A stretch of 64,000 nucleotides of DNA from contig NC_133559.1 of NCBI RefSeq assembly GCF_048773025.1, positions 28,612,501 through 28,676,500 on the forward strand. Reading direction: 5' to 3'. Of this stretch, positions 1 through 11,810 are shown piece by piece. The notes beneath the pieces were generated by a model. It saw nothing but the letters and a program-made list of their open reading frames with translations, searched no databases and was not told the origin of the DNA. The stretch comes from Camelus bactrianus (lineage: Eukaryota; Chordata; Mammalia; Artiodactyla; Camelidae). The position numbers were made by a program, and so were the translations under genes. Within the stretch, counting starts at the first letter, position 1. The number at the start of each line of letters is the position of its first letter.

Positions 1-1833
1 GAGAAGGAGGCGGCTCAGGGCGAGAACAGCGACTCATTTACATTATTTACTCAGTAGATAGTCCTTGAAGTAAAGATAAAATTTGGTAGATTTTTCTCTT
101 AGATTTAACTATTAACCAATCACAGACTAATTGAATCCTGGGTCTTATTCCTGGGTCTAAGATCTTTTTGACTCACTCAAAATAGAAACCTTTTGGATTC
201 TGGGGACAACTGGGCTTTTTCACGTAGAAATTTCTTCTGGGAGCCTTCCCTCTTTGCCATCTCTCTCTCCTCGTTAGAGGCTGTTGGAGCTAATTAAAGG
301 ATGGCCTTAGAGATCGTCTTTCGCAACTCAAGATCAGCTGGAGGATTTGTGCTCAGCCCTCTCCAAATATTCTTTACATCTGGAGATTATTGAGGATGGG
401 GGAAGGGGGCACCGAGAAGGATGTTAAGAAGGGAGACTGAAGCATGAAGCCGCCAAAAAGTAAAAGCCAGTCTGTCCTCAAGCCCAGGCTTTCATTCCCC
501 AGACTGCCTGTGTGGTTTTCCTCTGGGGGAGACTTCACTCACTTCTTACTCATTCGGATAATCAGTCGACTGTGTTTGCATCCTGGAAGTCCTCTGAGCT
601 TCTGGTAGTTGCCCCTAGCAACGGCTCAGCACAGCGGCCTTAAAGCCTCTGTTTCTGACTACACCCTAGGGTCAAAGCCTTTCCGGGCTGCAGAGGAGCA
701 GAGCCCAGCCCAGCCCTCCTCAGTGCCTGGACAGCCTCTGCAGCCTCCCCGCGCCCCACCCACGCCCCGCCTCACCTGCTGTGCACGCGCGTGCACGCAC
801 GCACGCACGCACCTTATTCCCCATGCCCCGACCATCTTCACTGTTTAGAAATTTCTTCATTAGCCTGAGCTGAATCATCTTCCCTAGAACTTGTTTGCAC
901 TGATGGAACAATTTCTGCAAAGGGTCAGTTTGCCCTCCCCTAAAACATTTTACATTGATGCTTAGAATATGTTTTCTTTGTTTTCTGTATGTTTACTGGG
1001 GTGTTTGGGGGAGGGGCGTGGGAAGTGAGATTAACTTTCATTTTCTATTTGTCTCTGCTAATTATTTCATGTTGACTGTAAATGCACCAAAAATGCAGAA
1101 AGGCTGATAGAAGGAAATGGAAATCCCTGTAATTTCACCGCCGGGAGAGAAATACTGACAACGTTTTGGTCCGTGGCCTTTCAGACTGTTCTTTGGAACA
1201 GAAGTGGAATTGTGCTGTACACGCAATGTTGAAATCTGTCTTTTGAAGTTAATATCTATCATGGACTTTTTCCTATGTTAAGATATATGCTGGTTATTTA
1301 TCTGCACCAGTAAAACCTTGTACATATAATGTTGCCCATTCATATTCTCATTTTGGTGGCTGAATTCTATTTCACTGAATGGATTAAGCCAGGTTTTTGG
1401 AAACACATTCTGCAGGAGTGAAGGAAGGTTTGGATGTGGCTTCACGATACTCCTCATTAGGTGACAGCCTGGTGACTCGTAGTGGGGGACACCACGGGTG
1501 TTCCCTCGACGGCCACGGTATTTACAGCCAGCACCACCCAGGCTGTGACCCACCAGGGACACGGGCGGGCGGGCCACACCAGGCCTGCGGTGGTTATGTA
1601 GGCTGGTCCGGAGCTGTGACCCAACTGGCCCATAGCTGAGTGGTGGGCCTGCCTTCCCTCCCCGAGAGGGCTTCTGCCTCGTGCTGACGGATTGTGTAAC
1701 TGCCCAGAGAAAGTCCAAGACTTCCCAGCAGAGGCCTGGAGGACACTTCTCAAACCCCACGCCTGGCAGCACCAAGACCCCCTCCGGTTTCCTCCGCGCA
1801 CTTCCCCAGCTCGCGTGACGCTGGACCACTTAC
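1..1833. other. NCF2 intron (second coding intron), no exon seen
   Basis: This stretch lies beyond the donor of the NCF2 exon at 1834-1916. I see no conserved p67phox coding segment in it. It holds a GC-rich patch at about 690-815 with an ACGC/GCAC simple run at 785-812. Ancient repeat-like sequence lies at about 1100-1390. Open frames here show no family resemblance. Confidence 0.6.
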
Positions 1834-1916
1834 TTCTCCATCCGGAAGTAGAGCATTCCTCGCTGGAAGTAGGCCACTGCCAAGTGCTTGTCTCGGTTGA
1901 TGCTTCTGGTGAAGGC
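1834..1916 (-). CDS. NCF2: NCF2 second coding exon (p67phox, TPR region)
   Basis: This exon continues neutrophil cytosolic factor 2 (p67phox), the cytosolic activator of the phagocyte NADPH oxidase. Read on the minus strand, it begins after a pyrimidine-rich CAG acceptor (1917-1919) and ends before a perfect GTAAGT donor (1828-1833). It encodes [20 protein letters not shown] and then MLYFRMEK. From memory, the human protein has the same segment with YYQTEK at the end. It lies in the second tetratricopeptide repeat of the N-terminal TPR domain, which binds Rac-GTP. The exon is 83 nt long, so the final codon is split across the next intron. The following exon is not seen in 1-1827 and must lie off the left edge. 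Its frame joins phase 0 to the exon at 3689-3862. Confidence 0.95.
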
Positions 1917-2849
1917 CTGTGGGGAGAAGAGCCAGGCAGTGAGGCCGCGTGGGATGAACCAGAGAATGAGGCAGGAAGGGTCCCGAGAATGGCTGGTGTC
2001 TCAGAGGTGACAGGAGGCTTAGGGGTCAGACACCAGGGCCAGAGCCCCCTGGGCTGTCCCTCCCTAATTTATAGGGTGTTTACAGGTTACCAATCCCCTT
2101 GAAGCTTAGTGTTCTCCTCCATAAAATGGGTCTATTCATATCCACCTTTCAAGACAGGATTAAAATAAAAATAATCAAATTTGACAAAAAAAATATTATA
2201 TACAGTATTTGTTTATTTTGTAAATAACTGTATCATAGAAATGGTATACAATTAAGGTAAAATATATGTGGTCTTATTGCCATTTTGTTCATTGTTTTGA
2301 AATACTATACAAGTAAAATAATAACAAATAAGAATGTAAATGAAATGCTGGGAATGAGGACTTAAGCAAGAAACCAAATGAAGGCAGAGAGACTGAGAGG
2401 CCAGAGGCAGAAGGACGCAGGGAGAGACCCTGCGTGGAGCCAAGGGGTGAGCAGCCCCGCACAGCCTCGCCCCGGAGCCCTGAGGCCGGACAACAGCCTC
2501 TGCTGGCAGAGCTGCGCCCAGGCCGGCTGCTCGGCTTTGCCGGCCTCTGCCCACGACAGCCAGGAATCTCTGGTGCTGTTTGCTGCCCCCCCCACCCCGG
2601 GGCAGGCCGCTGAGAGGGGGTGGGCCTGGGGGGCCCTTCTGCCCACTCTGCAGCCTGGGGCGGCCTTGGCAGTCTGTGCGATCTTCCAGCGTCTTCCAAG
2701 CAGCTTCTCCCTCCCTCTTTGTCAAGGTAAGGGTGGTTGTAAGAGGAACAAGCCCTTTAAGGGGGCTGGGGAGTCAGTCACCTGTCCACACCGCCTTGCA
2801 AACGTGCGCAGTAAAAGGGAAACATAAGAGCTAACGTCTGCACAGGGGT

Positions 2850-3010
2850 GTGAAGTCACACAGCACTTTAGCAGCTGGTGCCTCACTTAACGCTCATGAT
2901 GCTGAGAGCCCGACATCTACGCGGCTTCCTGAAGCCCAAAGGTCCTGAGAGAGGCAGAGCTGGAGTCGGATCCTAGAGCGTCTGCTTCCAAATGCCATAC
3001 CCTTTCCAGC
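2850..3010 (-). repeat. MIR SINE fragment
   Basis: The pattern of MIR in reverse is visible: low-copy text resembling 'acagcactttagcag', then the gaggcagagctggagtcgga block and the run towards 'tctgcttcc'. It is old and diverged. The limits are approximate. Confidence 0.5.
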
Positions 3011-3464
3011 TCACCACAACCAATCTGAGGAAGCGATCACTGACAGGGCTCAACCCCATGCTGGGAAATACGAGAGAAAGAACACCTGAAAAATGCGCTG
3101 TGGCGTCCCACAGCGTGCCCTTGGCGGGTTGTCCTGCCACCAGCCCCAGGCTCCTCGCAAGAGGGCGCCAGGGAGCAGATCAGAATTGTCACTTGAGAGG
3201 AAACCTGTTTTTCTTAAGTGCCTCCTCTTGGTCTGTTGGGCAGGCAAAACTCACACACAGGAGATTGCTAGAAAGTCAAAGGAGGTGCTTTAAAATCAGG
3301 CAGGAAGCAGTGAAATGGAAATCCTGTGGCCAGCAGTTCACAAGTTGAAAAAAAACCCAAAGCGTAACTAGGGGAGTCTTCAGAAAGGTTTTAAAGAATG
3401 ATTCCAGATGATCTGAATGTGATAGATGGAGCAGATGGAGAAGGAAGGAGAGCAGAACCCACAG

Positions 3465-3643
3465 CTAGTGGCTCCCAGTCGGGGCTGCAGGTTGGAACCA
3501 CCCGGGAGCTTTTGAAACCTGAAGCGCCCAGGCCGCTCCCCAGGCCAATTGAATCGGGATCTCTGGGGGTAGGTGGGGCCTGGGCAGTTTCTGTTCTTCT
3601 AAAGCTTCTAATATCTCAAGCGCAGCCGGGGCTGAGAACCTCA
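3465..3643. mobile_element. MER5A-like hAT-Charlie DNA transposon fossil
   Basis: The left end resembles the MER5A inverted terminus (TAGTGGCTCCCAGTC against CAGTGGTTCTCAA). The right end, GGGCTGAGAACCTCA, resembles its inverted partner. The internal sequence has the usual cccgggagcttttgaaa and ggtggggcctgggca blocks. It is a non-autonomous element without coding capacity and lies inside an NCF2 intron. Confidence 0.75.
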
Positions 3644-3979
<336 letters not shown>

Positions 3980-4869
3980 TCAGAATGGGGCCTCGTCTCC
4001 CTTAAGACAACTTCTCAGTGTTGCAAAGGCAGCAGGAAATGTCCCCACCTTTTGGCAACTGACGCATAAACCTACCCTGAGAGAAAGGGAAAGAGAAGGG
4101 GAGAGAGAGGGCGAGAGGGGCGGAGTGTGGAGGGGAGAGGAAGTGCATCAGATAGTGCCTGTCATGCATCAGTTCCCCAAAATGCTGCTGCTCTGTCCCC
4201 CAGCTCCTCCTCCTCTGTCTTCCCCCATCTGTGGCAGCGCCGTCCCCGCTCAGGGCCACTTCCAGCTCCCTGTCAGATGAGGGTGCTGGATGACAGAATC
4301 ATGCTTCCCAGTCTTAAATGAATCCCTTGCTCACTTCCTCATCCCTTCATAGACCATCTTGATCTATTTGGTTTGCCCTATTTGAGCTAAAATTGGCAAC
4401 AAATTTCTGAGACAGGATGGTCTTGGGTGTCCATCTGACCTGAGATACTTTTGTAAACACTTAGGAAGCTCAGAGGGGACTGATTTCCTGCAAAGGAGAA
4501 AGTTAGGAGCCAACTATGACAGCGAATTCTGACTTCTCCCATCCTTCCGTGAAAAACTGACAAGACAAGGGGTCTCACTGATGACTTACGTGTTTACTCC
4601 ACCTAAAACACAGATATACGATTCCTTCCCCTATTGCCCTGGAAGAGTAAAAATCAGTAAAACCTCCCAGGGGAAAAATTGGAAGTGGAGGGTATAACCA
4701 ATTTGACTTACTAACCTCCTGACTTCTTGTTAATATTAGGTAATGTGCATGCTTCTGGGGGTCAGATACTTAGATGCCAACTCTTGTTCTGTAGCAACTG
4801 CAAAGCACTCGTCAGTTATCACCAAGCTTCCCCTAAGAGCCTGGAAATACAACTAAAATGTTCATTCTA

Positions 4870-5022
4870 AGGGGGGAGGGTATAGCTCAGTGGTAGAGTG
4901 CATGCTTAGCATGCATGAGGTCATGGGTTCAACCCCTAGTACCTCTGTTAAATTAAAAAAATAATAAATAAACCTAATTACCTTCCCCCAACAAACAAAA
5001 CAAAAGAAATTAAAAAATAAAG
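4870..5022 (+). mobile_element. Camelid tRNA-derived SINE (Vic-1/CAM type), young copy with target-site duplication
   Basis: The element starts GGGGGGAGGGTATAGCTCAG. It has a tRNA A box (TAGCTCAGTGGTAGAGTGC) and a B box (GGTTCAACCCC), then an A/T-rich tail with AATAAATAAACC. It is flanked by a perfect 11-bp target-site duplication, TGTTCATTCTA, at 4859-4869 and 5023-5033. This shows L1-type retrotransposition and modest age. Confidence 0.95.
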
Positions 5023-5094
5023 TGTTCATTCTATAGCACTCATAGGATTGAAGGTGTGGGAATTGAGAAGACCAGCATGTGCCTTTGCACAGAC

Positions 5095-5370
5095 CATGCC
5101 CTGCGTTTGGAAGGCCTTCCCACCTCACTTCTTTGCCTGGCGAACTCCTACTCATCCTTTAAGGCCCAGTTAAATGTCACCACCTGTCTGAAATCTAGCT
5201 CCACGCTCTAGGTAGCAGGGAGAACTACCCCCTTCTCTGTCCCACTACTTCCCAAGCAAGTTTATTTGTTGGCGTTCTCTTCTCATCTGCCCAAACTCTT
5301 ACCCCCTTGAGAGCTGGGCCCACGCCTTTTTACTCTAGGATCCCCAGCACCCTTACTCAGTACATGAGGA
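5095..5370 (+). mobile_element. L2 LINE 3' region fossil
   Basis: The stretch reads as the diverged L2 3' segment: 'ggaaggccttccc', 'actcctactcatcc', 'aaatgtcacc', 'ccccttgagagctggg' and 'ccccagcacc' occur in the family's order. No coding capacity remains. Confidence 0.75.
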
Positions 5371-6094
5371 GGGGTTATATTCTGAAAAGAAGTTAGAAAT
5401 CATTGGCAAATGACCTGCAGGTAGCAGTGATGTGGGAAGAGGTACTGTTCTCTCATCCAGAGAATAAATACCTAAAACTCAACTAGCACATTTAATCAAT
5501 GTCCTAGGAAAGCCAAGTGGTTTTTGTAGGTAAACTAGACTTTACTTACACTTTTCTGGGGCCCTGTTTATTAGCCTAGGCTGCCACACAGACCTCTCCT
5601 TACACTGATGCCGGTCACTCTTCGAGCCTTATTTCCCAGAACGTCCTTCACAAACCCTGCAAGCTCTATGGCCTGTCCCTCTGCCTCCAGGCCTTCACTT
5701 CCCACCTCTCCACTTTCGCTCTGCTGCCCCATCTCCCGGGGCCGCCCTTCCATGTCTGCACCTTCAAACTCACCTGGCACTGCCGTGGGCGACCCGCTCA
5801 GATGTCACCTCCTTTCAGAAGCTGTGCTGAAACCAGGCCCACGCCCAAGCCCCCAGACCCAGGATCCCACCTTCCCCTGGACGCCCACGTGGGGTTCAGT
5901 GTGTGTACGTGTGTCTTAGCCCTGGAGCAGGCTCCCCACCTGGGGCTGGACGTCCTGGGGCCACCCCATCCCTGCATCCCCCAGAGACCCAGCAAGGCCG
6001 TCCACGTTCAATCCTGTCCACTTTCCCTCCTGCCCCCAAGCTAACGTCAACTTGTGGATGAACGTCTAGTGTCCTAACCTCTTCCCACTCACCC

Positions 6095-6530
6095 ATCTGT
6101 TGGTCACAGAGTAGCCAGACGGATCTTCTAAAAACACAAGACGGATCACATCATGCCCCTGTTTTGAAACCTTCAGTGCCCTTTCATTGCTCTTAGGGTA
6201 CAACCCAAACTCCTTCCTGCAGTGCAGGGAGGACCCTGCCCCCGGCCCCCATCCCACGCCCGTCCCCATCTCCCCCTGCCACTCCTGTCCACTGTGTGCA
6301 CCGCTCTCCTGTCTTGTTCTGAAGTCATCCTCCGCCCGGAATGCTCCTCCCTCAGCCCTCTGCCTGGCTGGCTCCTACTCATCTCTCACTTCCTCTGCGT
6401 GGCTTTTCTTGATCCCTGGCCACCCTGTGATCACCCTGCTCTCTCTCTCAGAGCACAGACTTCTCTCGGGTCACAGTGTTTGTCACAATTTGTAATTGTA
6501 TATCATCTGTGAGACTGTTTCTGTTCCCGG
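6095..6530 (+). mobile_element. L2 LINE fossil
   Basis: Recognisable L2 order: 'cagacggatcttctaaaa', 'catcatgcccctgttttga', 'cccaaactccttcctg', then the 'ccggaatgctcctccctcag' and 'ggctcctactcatc' segments. A related upstream portion may extend to about 5590. It is old and non-coding. Confidence 0.75.
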
Positions 6531-7194
6531 TGCAGAGACTGTGCTACTACTGTCTTTAATCACAATGGTCTTTGCCACTGTTAATAGATGACCTTTCTGG
6601 CCGCCTTCCATTCTCCTTCCTGCTTCTGGTAGAACCCCCTTTCTGTTCAAGTCTCCATTCTCTGGAGGCCATTTGCTTTGGGGGAGATAGAACCCCAGTG
6701 ATGCCCCAGGAAATGGGGTTCTGAATGGTATAGGCACAGGTATGAGATAGAATTCTGGTTAATAAGATGTCAGAGCAAATCTGCTTAGAATTTCTGGGAA
6801 AAATATTTTTCCCCCCTTCCTTACTGATTAAAAAAAAAAGATATATGGGAAAGAACAATCTTGCTTCTCCCTAGACAGTTTGTTAAGATGCCTGGAGCAT
6901 TGGCAGCTATCGTGTGACCATGAGGAGAGCCAGCTGAGATCAAGCTATGTCTTAAGGGAAAGAGAATGATAATTTCTTTTTTTGATTAAAGTCAGCTGTT
7001 TAGGGAATCTTGCTTACTTCTGCAAAACCCCTTCACATTTGCCACATTCTGTGGGTGAGAAGCAAGCCACAGTCCCTGACCACATGAGGGGCGGGGATTA
7101 CACAAGGACAGGGGTCTCTGGTGGCCGGCTTAGGCTCTGCCTACCACAACTGTAGGGCTCCAGGCTTCTCCTTCCTTGACTCGCCTGCTGGGTT

Positions 7195-7335
7195 AATATC
7201 ACACACAATTGTCATTATTTGTTTCAGTGACTGTTTCCCAGCTAGACCATAAGCTCCTGGAGTGCAGGACCTGTGTCTGATTTTTCCACTTTCATTTTTT
7301 TAGCCTGTGCCATGGTAGACTCTCAAAATACGTGC
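7195..7335 (+). mobile_element. L2 LINE 3' end fragment
   Basis: It contains the L2 3' end signature 'agctagaccataagctcctg', then 'agtgcaggacctgtgtctga', and ends near 'tctcaaaatacgtgctg'. Short and diverged. Confidence 0.65.
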
Positions 7336-7539
7336 TGCGGAAGGTGCTTTTAAACTCACTGTAATGTTTCGTTTGATTGGTTACACGTATCCATCTTGTT
7401 ATGCAAATGAGGCCTGATAATGCCTATTCTTTTAAAGGATCTTCACATTAAGCACACTAGAGGCGAGGACGATTTTCATCTTTGAAACTTGATACACACA
7501 GTATCTAGCCCCTACACTGGTGGGCACTCGGTAAAAGTC

Positions 7540-7930
7540 TGACGAATGAGCTAGGATACAACCTAATGAAGAACACGTAATGATCGAAGCCCTGAACGGG
7601 CTCCTCACCACAAAATTGCTCTGTGGCTTTTCTCTGCACACATGGATCCGGCCCATCCTTAAAAGCCCAGCTGAGCTGCATCTCCTTCGTGAAGCCCTTC
7701 CTGACTTAAGCGAGTCTCAGCAATTTTCACTTTTCTGAATTCCAGTAGCATTTATAATCAAACCCCCAAACACAAGCACTCTCTGTTCCGTTATCTGCTT
7801 CCTGCCTTATCTATCTGGCTAGCTGCAAGCTCTCTGAGGGCATAAAGTATGCTTTCCACTTCTTTCTATTTCCCACAGAACCTAGCATCTAACAATCCTA
7901 CTTACAGCAAAACTTGGTAAACATGCACTG
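7540..7930 (+). mobile_element. L2 LINE 3' region fossil
   Basis: L2-like order: 'aaaagcccagctgagctgca', 'tccttcgtgaagcccttcct', 'agcatttataatc', 'gctgcaagctctctgagggc', then 'cccacagaacctagca'. A related L2 tail ('aaatatttgctgaatgaatg') occurs at about 8425-8460. Confidence 0.7.
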
Positions 7931-9963
7931 ACCTCAAAATTATTTCTAAGTATGGTTAATCTGATTTAATGCTAGTCCTACACATCCTGCAATTTTCTCT
8001 TCTTGGAGGCAACTGGCCATTTCAATCCTGTGTCTTCTCTCCATAGCATCCATCCACTAAGTGTGATCTAGCCACAGAGTCGGGGATGAGGTCTGCATCT
8101 CTCTTGGGCATGCTTAAATACTCCGCGGGTGGCTCTCTCTGGGAAGGTCAGGTCTCTGGAGAATTCATTTATGTGCTTCTTCACATACGGCGCACTTCCT
8201 TCAGGGAGGCAGGCTCCTCAGTCAGTGGGTGTCTAAGGGGAAATGCTGCTGTAAGTGAGACGGTGACTGATGCAGACGGAGTGGAAACTGACCACGTCAC
8301 GATACAAAGAAAGAGGGGAGTTGCAGGAGAGTCAGAAACTTACCTCATGTTTAGGAAAAGAGAGTTTTTAAAGATTCTCTTTTGCTTCCCCTGTGGTGTC
8401 TCTAACAACTAAAATGGTGTCTGGACACAGGATAAATATTTGCTGAATGAATGAACGGATGCATGATGAGTAAGTAATGGATGGTTGTGCTTGTCCCCCT
8501 GCTTCTCTAGGGACACAGACAGGGACACAGTAACTTTCCAGCCCCTCCCTGATTCCAGTTTTCCCCAGGGCTCACCTGAGTGCCCAGCCTTAGCCTCTAA
8601 GGGACATTTGAAGGCCCTTATAATAAATTTCAGTGTTTGCTTAAGTTTGTTCTAGTTAGTTTTGTTGTATGCCAAAAAAAATTTTTTTAATTGAAAAATA
8701 AAGAAAAAAAGAGCTTTGGCTAGCAAAAAGGGAAAATCAGATATGTGCCCCTGGCCAAGACTCCTGGCTTGGCTGAAACAATATATTGCTAAGGAGAGAC
8801 GGGAGAGTCTCAGAACCAAACATAAACGCGTGGTCCACAGGGATCCCAGAGATGAGAGACAGGCAGAGCCAATGCGACTCCCCAGGGAATTCTCTCCGGA
8901 GGCCAAACATGCACAAACGATGGAGGATGCAGCTCCTGACCAAGGAGGAATCTGAATGCTGGGCAGAGCTCAAAGGCCCAGCACAGGGAAGGCTGAAGCC
9001 AGAGTGCGCTGAGGCTGCAAGAAGCACTAAGGACAGAGCAGCAGAGAAGGAGCAGGGAGGGTCACTGCCGGGGGTGGCGTCACATCAGCAGATGTCAAAG
9101 ACAAAGCAGAACTCCTCAGCTCCTGCTTTATTCCCGAGCTACACAGGGAATGGAGACCCAGACGGAGAGAGGATGGGAAAGAAGCTGAGAGCTGCTTTAA
9201 AGAAATTCCAGGTATCAGACCTAGATTCGTGAAATCCCAGGAACTGAAAGATTTTGCAAGTACGACCACCCGACCTGGTCCCTGGCTGACGCACTGTGAA
9301 GGCTGGGGTAGAGGCTGGAACACCCGGATGGATGGGTTAGTGTGATTCTAGTTTTCTGAAAGACATGATTCTAAAAATGATGTCAGAGATTTACCAGCTG
9401 ATCCCTGGGAAGAATTCTAAAAGATAGATTATTTTAAAAAGGCACTCAGAAACAAAAAGGAAGCTGGGGTTTTAGGAACTGACATGAGTTTACTAAGAAC
9501 AAATCAAGTGAAAGCAAACTCACCCCCTTTTTTTTTGAGAAAACTTGCCAGATAGGAGGACCAGGAAGTTGGCAAATATCAGAAAGATATTTGGCCAAGG
9601 TATTTATTCCTTGGATAAGACACTTCAGGCGAGTTAGTTGGCTCACTAGTATGTCCATAGAGTCTTCCTGGTGTGTCAATGTCAACCCGTGCTTTCTGAC
9701 CTTTTTATAAACAACTTGGATCAGCTTTACAAACGGCCCAAAGCTTGGAGACAGAACACCAACACGTACAGTAACAGAATCAGGGTTAAAATACGGGCTG
9801 AGTCATACTGATTCACAAAAAGTTCCAAGGCTGAAATTTGATGGGGAGACAGGTAAGGATTTACTCTCAAATTTAAAACTCAACTGCCCAAATATAGGAA
9901 GACAGTTACTCTAAGAACAACGCATTGGAAGTAGCCTCACCATCTGGGTTGTCTGCAAGGTCA

Positions 9964-10063
9964 GCGTTGAGTCAACAGGATCACGCAGTTGCCAAAACAG
10001 CTCATGCAATCGAGCGTTGAGTCAACAGGATCACACAGTTGCCAAAACAGCTCATGCAATCGA
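9964..10063. repeat. 50-bp tandem duplication
   Basis: A 50-bp unit starting GCGTTGAGTCAACAGGATCA is present twice head to tail (9964-10013 and 10014-10063). The two copies differ at one base (cac-G-cag against cac-A-cag). The near identity indicates a recent local duplication. Confidence 0.97.
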
Positions 10064-10077
10064 GGCCGCGTTAACAG

Positions 10078-10132
10078 AAGTGCAACCACCTCTTTTTTTT
10101 TTTTTTTTTTTTTTTAAGTGCAACCACCTCTT
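10078..10132. repeat. Poly-T run flanked by a 17-bp duplication (apparent poly(A)-only insertion)
   Basis: The 17-mer AAGTGCAACCACCTCTT occurs at 10078-10094 and again at 10116-10132. Only a run of 21 T separates the copies. This is the footprint expected of a minus-strand retrotransposition that copied nothing but the poly(A) tail. Confidence 0.85.
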
Positions 10133-10759
10133 CTGTCAGTTGGCTCCTGACTCAACCACCCACCCAGGGGCCTGAGTAATCTCTCTGTTGACCTGCGCAG
10201 GAGACACACACCAACTCCCTACCTCGGAACATTCTTGCCTACACCCTTTCCTATTCATGGTGCCTGTCTGTCATCCTGGGCTCCCATCCTGACCTGGCAG
10301 GCGTTCACCTCTCTTTCCCCAGAACCCTGGGCTCAGACTAGGAGACCTTGTCTAGAAAGCCCCCATTTCAGTCAGTCATTATTCCCATCAGGTCACAGTC
10401 CAGCAGCCAGAGAGGACACACCTCACGTAGTCTTCACGAAGGGACACAGCCCCTTCTCTCTGGGGCTCAGCTTCTTTGCTGGGCTTCAGGGCAGTCAACA
10501 TGGACCGCATTGGCACAGAATATGACTGAAGAGCCTGGCTTAATGATGGGCTTCTTCCAGGTCCTTCTCAGCACTCGGGTTGGCCCACCTGTCCAGGACT
10601 TCCACCTGCTTGACAGCCATCGACCAAGACCATCACCCCATTCATGTGAGTCAAACCCATCAGAGCTGTGTTTCCCAAGTAGAAGCACTTACCATCGATG
10701 TCTCACCAGATGATTTTAGGCAGCATGTGGATGAACATTCCCATCATAATAAAGATTGT

Positions 10760-11340
10760 AGTATTTTAGCTCATTTAATTTTTTGGACAGATAATACATT
10801 CACATGGTTCAAAGTGAACAAACATGAAAAGTTTTCCTTCCATCACTGCCAAACACTTCCCGCCCACTAGCAACGATTTACATTGCTTTATTGGCAGTCT
10901 TTTCTCAGAAGAGATTTTAAGCATATACAAACATAGACCCCCATTGCCTCCCCCTTTACACACATCACATTTGATACCCAGTTCTGCACCTTGCTCTTTC
11001 TTCCTAACAACAGTTCCTTATCAGGACAAAGAGAGCTTCCTCCCCCCTTTTTTTTAATGGCTGTGTAGCTTTCCTTCATATAATCAGGGTCCTATTGAGA
11101 AACAGTGACGTTGTTTCTAATTATATACTACCATAACAATGTTCCAGCGAAATGTTCTTGCATACTGTAGACGTTATTTCACACATCTGTGAACATGTTC
11201 ATAGGATGCATTTACAGAAGGACATTCTAGGTAGGACAGAGAGTTTATTTATTTTAATGTGTGCTAGAGAAAGCATGCAGTTAGCGCACCAAACCCATAA
11301 TTTCACGGTTACGTTTTATGATGAGGCTAATGTTTTAAAA
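10760..11340 (-). mobile_element. Old L1 3' region (L1ME-like), antisense
   Basis: Text such as 'ggacagataatacattcaca', 'atggctgtgtagctttcctt' and 'gaacatgttcataggatgca' follows the order of antisense ancient L1 3' sequence. It is diverged and has no open frame of note. The subfamily and ends are uncertain. Confidence 0.45.
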
Positions 11341-11360
11341 AAAAAAAAAAGTGAATTAAT

Positions 11361-11475
11361 AGGGGGTGGGCACAGCTCAGTGGCAGAGTGCCTGCTTAGC
11401 ACCCACGAGGTCCTGGGTTCAATCCCCAGTACCTCCATTAAGTTAAATAAATAAAAACTTAATTACCAACCCCAC
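11361..11475 (+). mobile_element. Camelid tRNA-derived SINE
   Basis: A-box region CACAGCTCAGTGGCAGAGTG and B box GGTTCAATCCCC, followed by the usual AAATAAATAAAA and aattacc tail. It has the same structure as the copy at 4870-5022. A clear target-site duplication was not found. Confidence 0.92.
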
Positions 11476-11639
11476 CAATGATAGGTGGATTGAAAATATG
11501 GCTAACAGTTGTGGAAGTGATCTATAAAAGACTGGAGTTGGAGAAACACTGACCTAGTGTGGAGCTATCAGCTTCCCTTCCAGAAGCTCCTAAAATCTCC
11601 ATTTCTTGCAGGGTTCAGAGGTAGAGGCAACGCACAGAA

Positions 11640-11810
11640 GCGGGGGAGAGCTTCGGAGTCCAGAGACCCGGGTTCAGATCTTGCCTTTCCTCCAGCTGCT
11701 GTGGGTCTCCCAGCCTCGCAGCCTCACTTTTCTTGGGTGGAAAGGCGGGTTGTGGGAGAGGAGCAATGATCCAGTCAAGCACTTGGGACGAGAGCCTACC
11801 TGATAAATTG
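11640..11810 (+). repeat. MIR SINE fragment
   Basis: MIR-like blocks in order: 'gagacccgggttcagatctt', a pyrimidine-rich middle, and 'tgggtggaaaggcg'. Diverged; limits approximate. Confidence 0.45.

Noticed and set aside
1278-1829. 183-codon minus-strand open frame
   Set aside because: It lies in NCF2 intron sequence directly past the GTAAGT donor. Its composition is low-complexity and it matches no known family.
4871-4960. tRNA-like sequence with A and B boxes, here and at six other sites
   Set aside because: The conserved head GGGGGAGGGTATAGCTCAG, A/T-rich tails and flanking duplications show camelid SINEs, not functional tRNA genes.
8786-9232. 148-codon plus-strand open frame with a partner frame at 8716-8955
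   Set aside because: No recognisable domain, no clear splice context, and polar low-complexity composition. Treated as chance.
9964-10063. Possible CRISPR-like direct repeats
   Set aside because: Two contiguous 50-bp copies without spacers in a mammalian genome form a simple tandem duplication.
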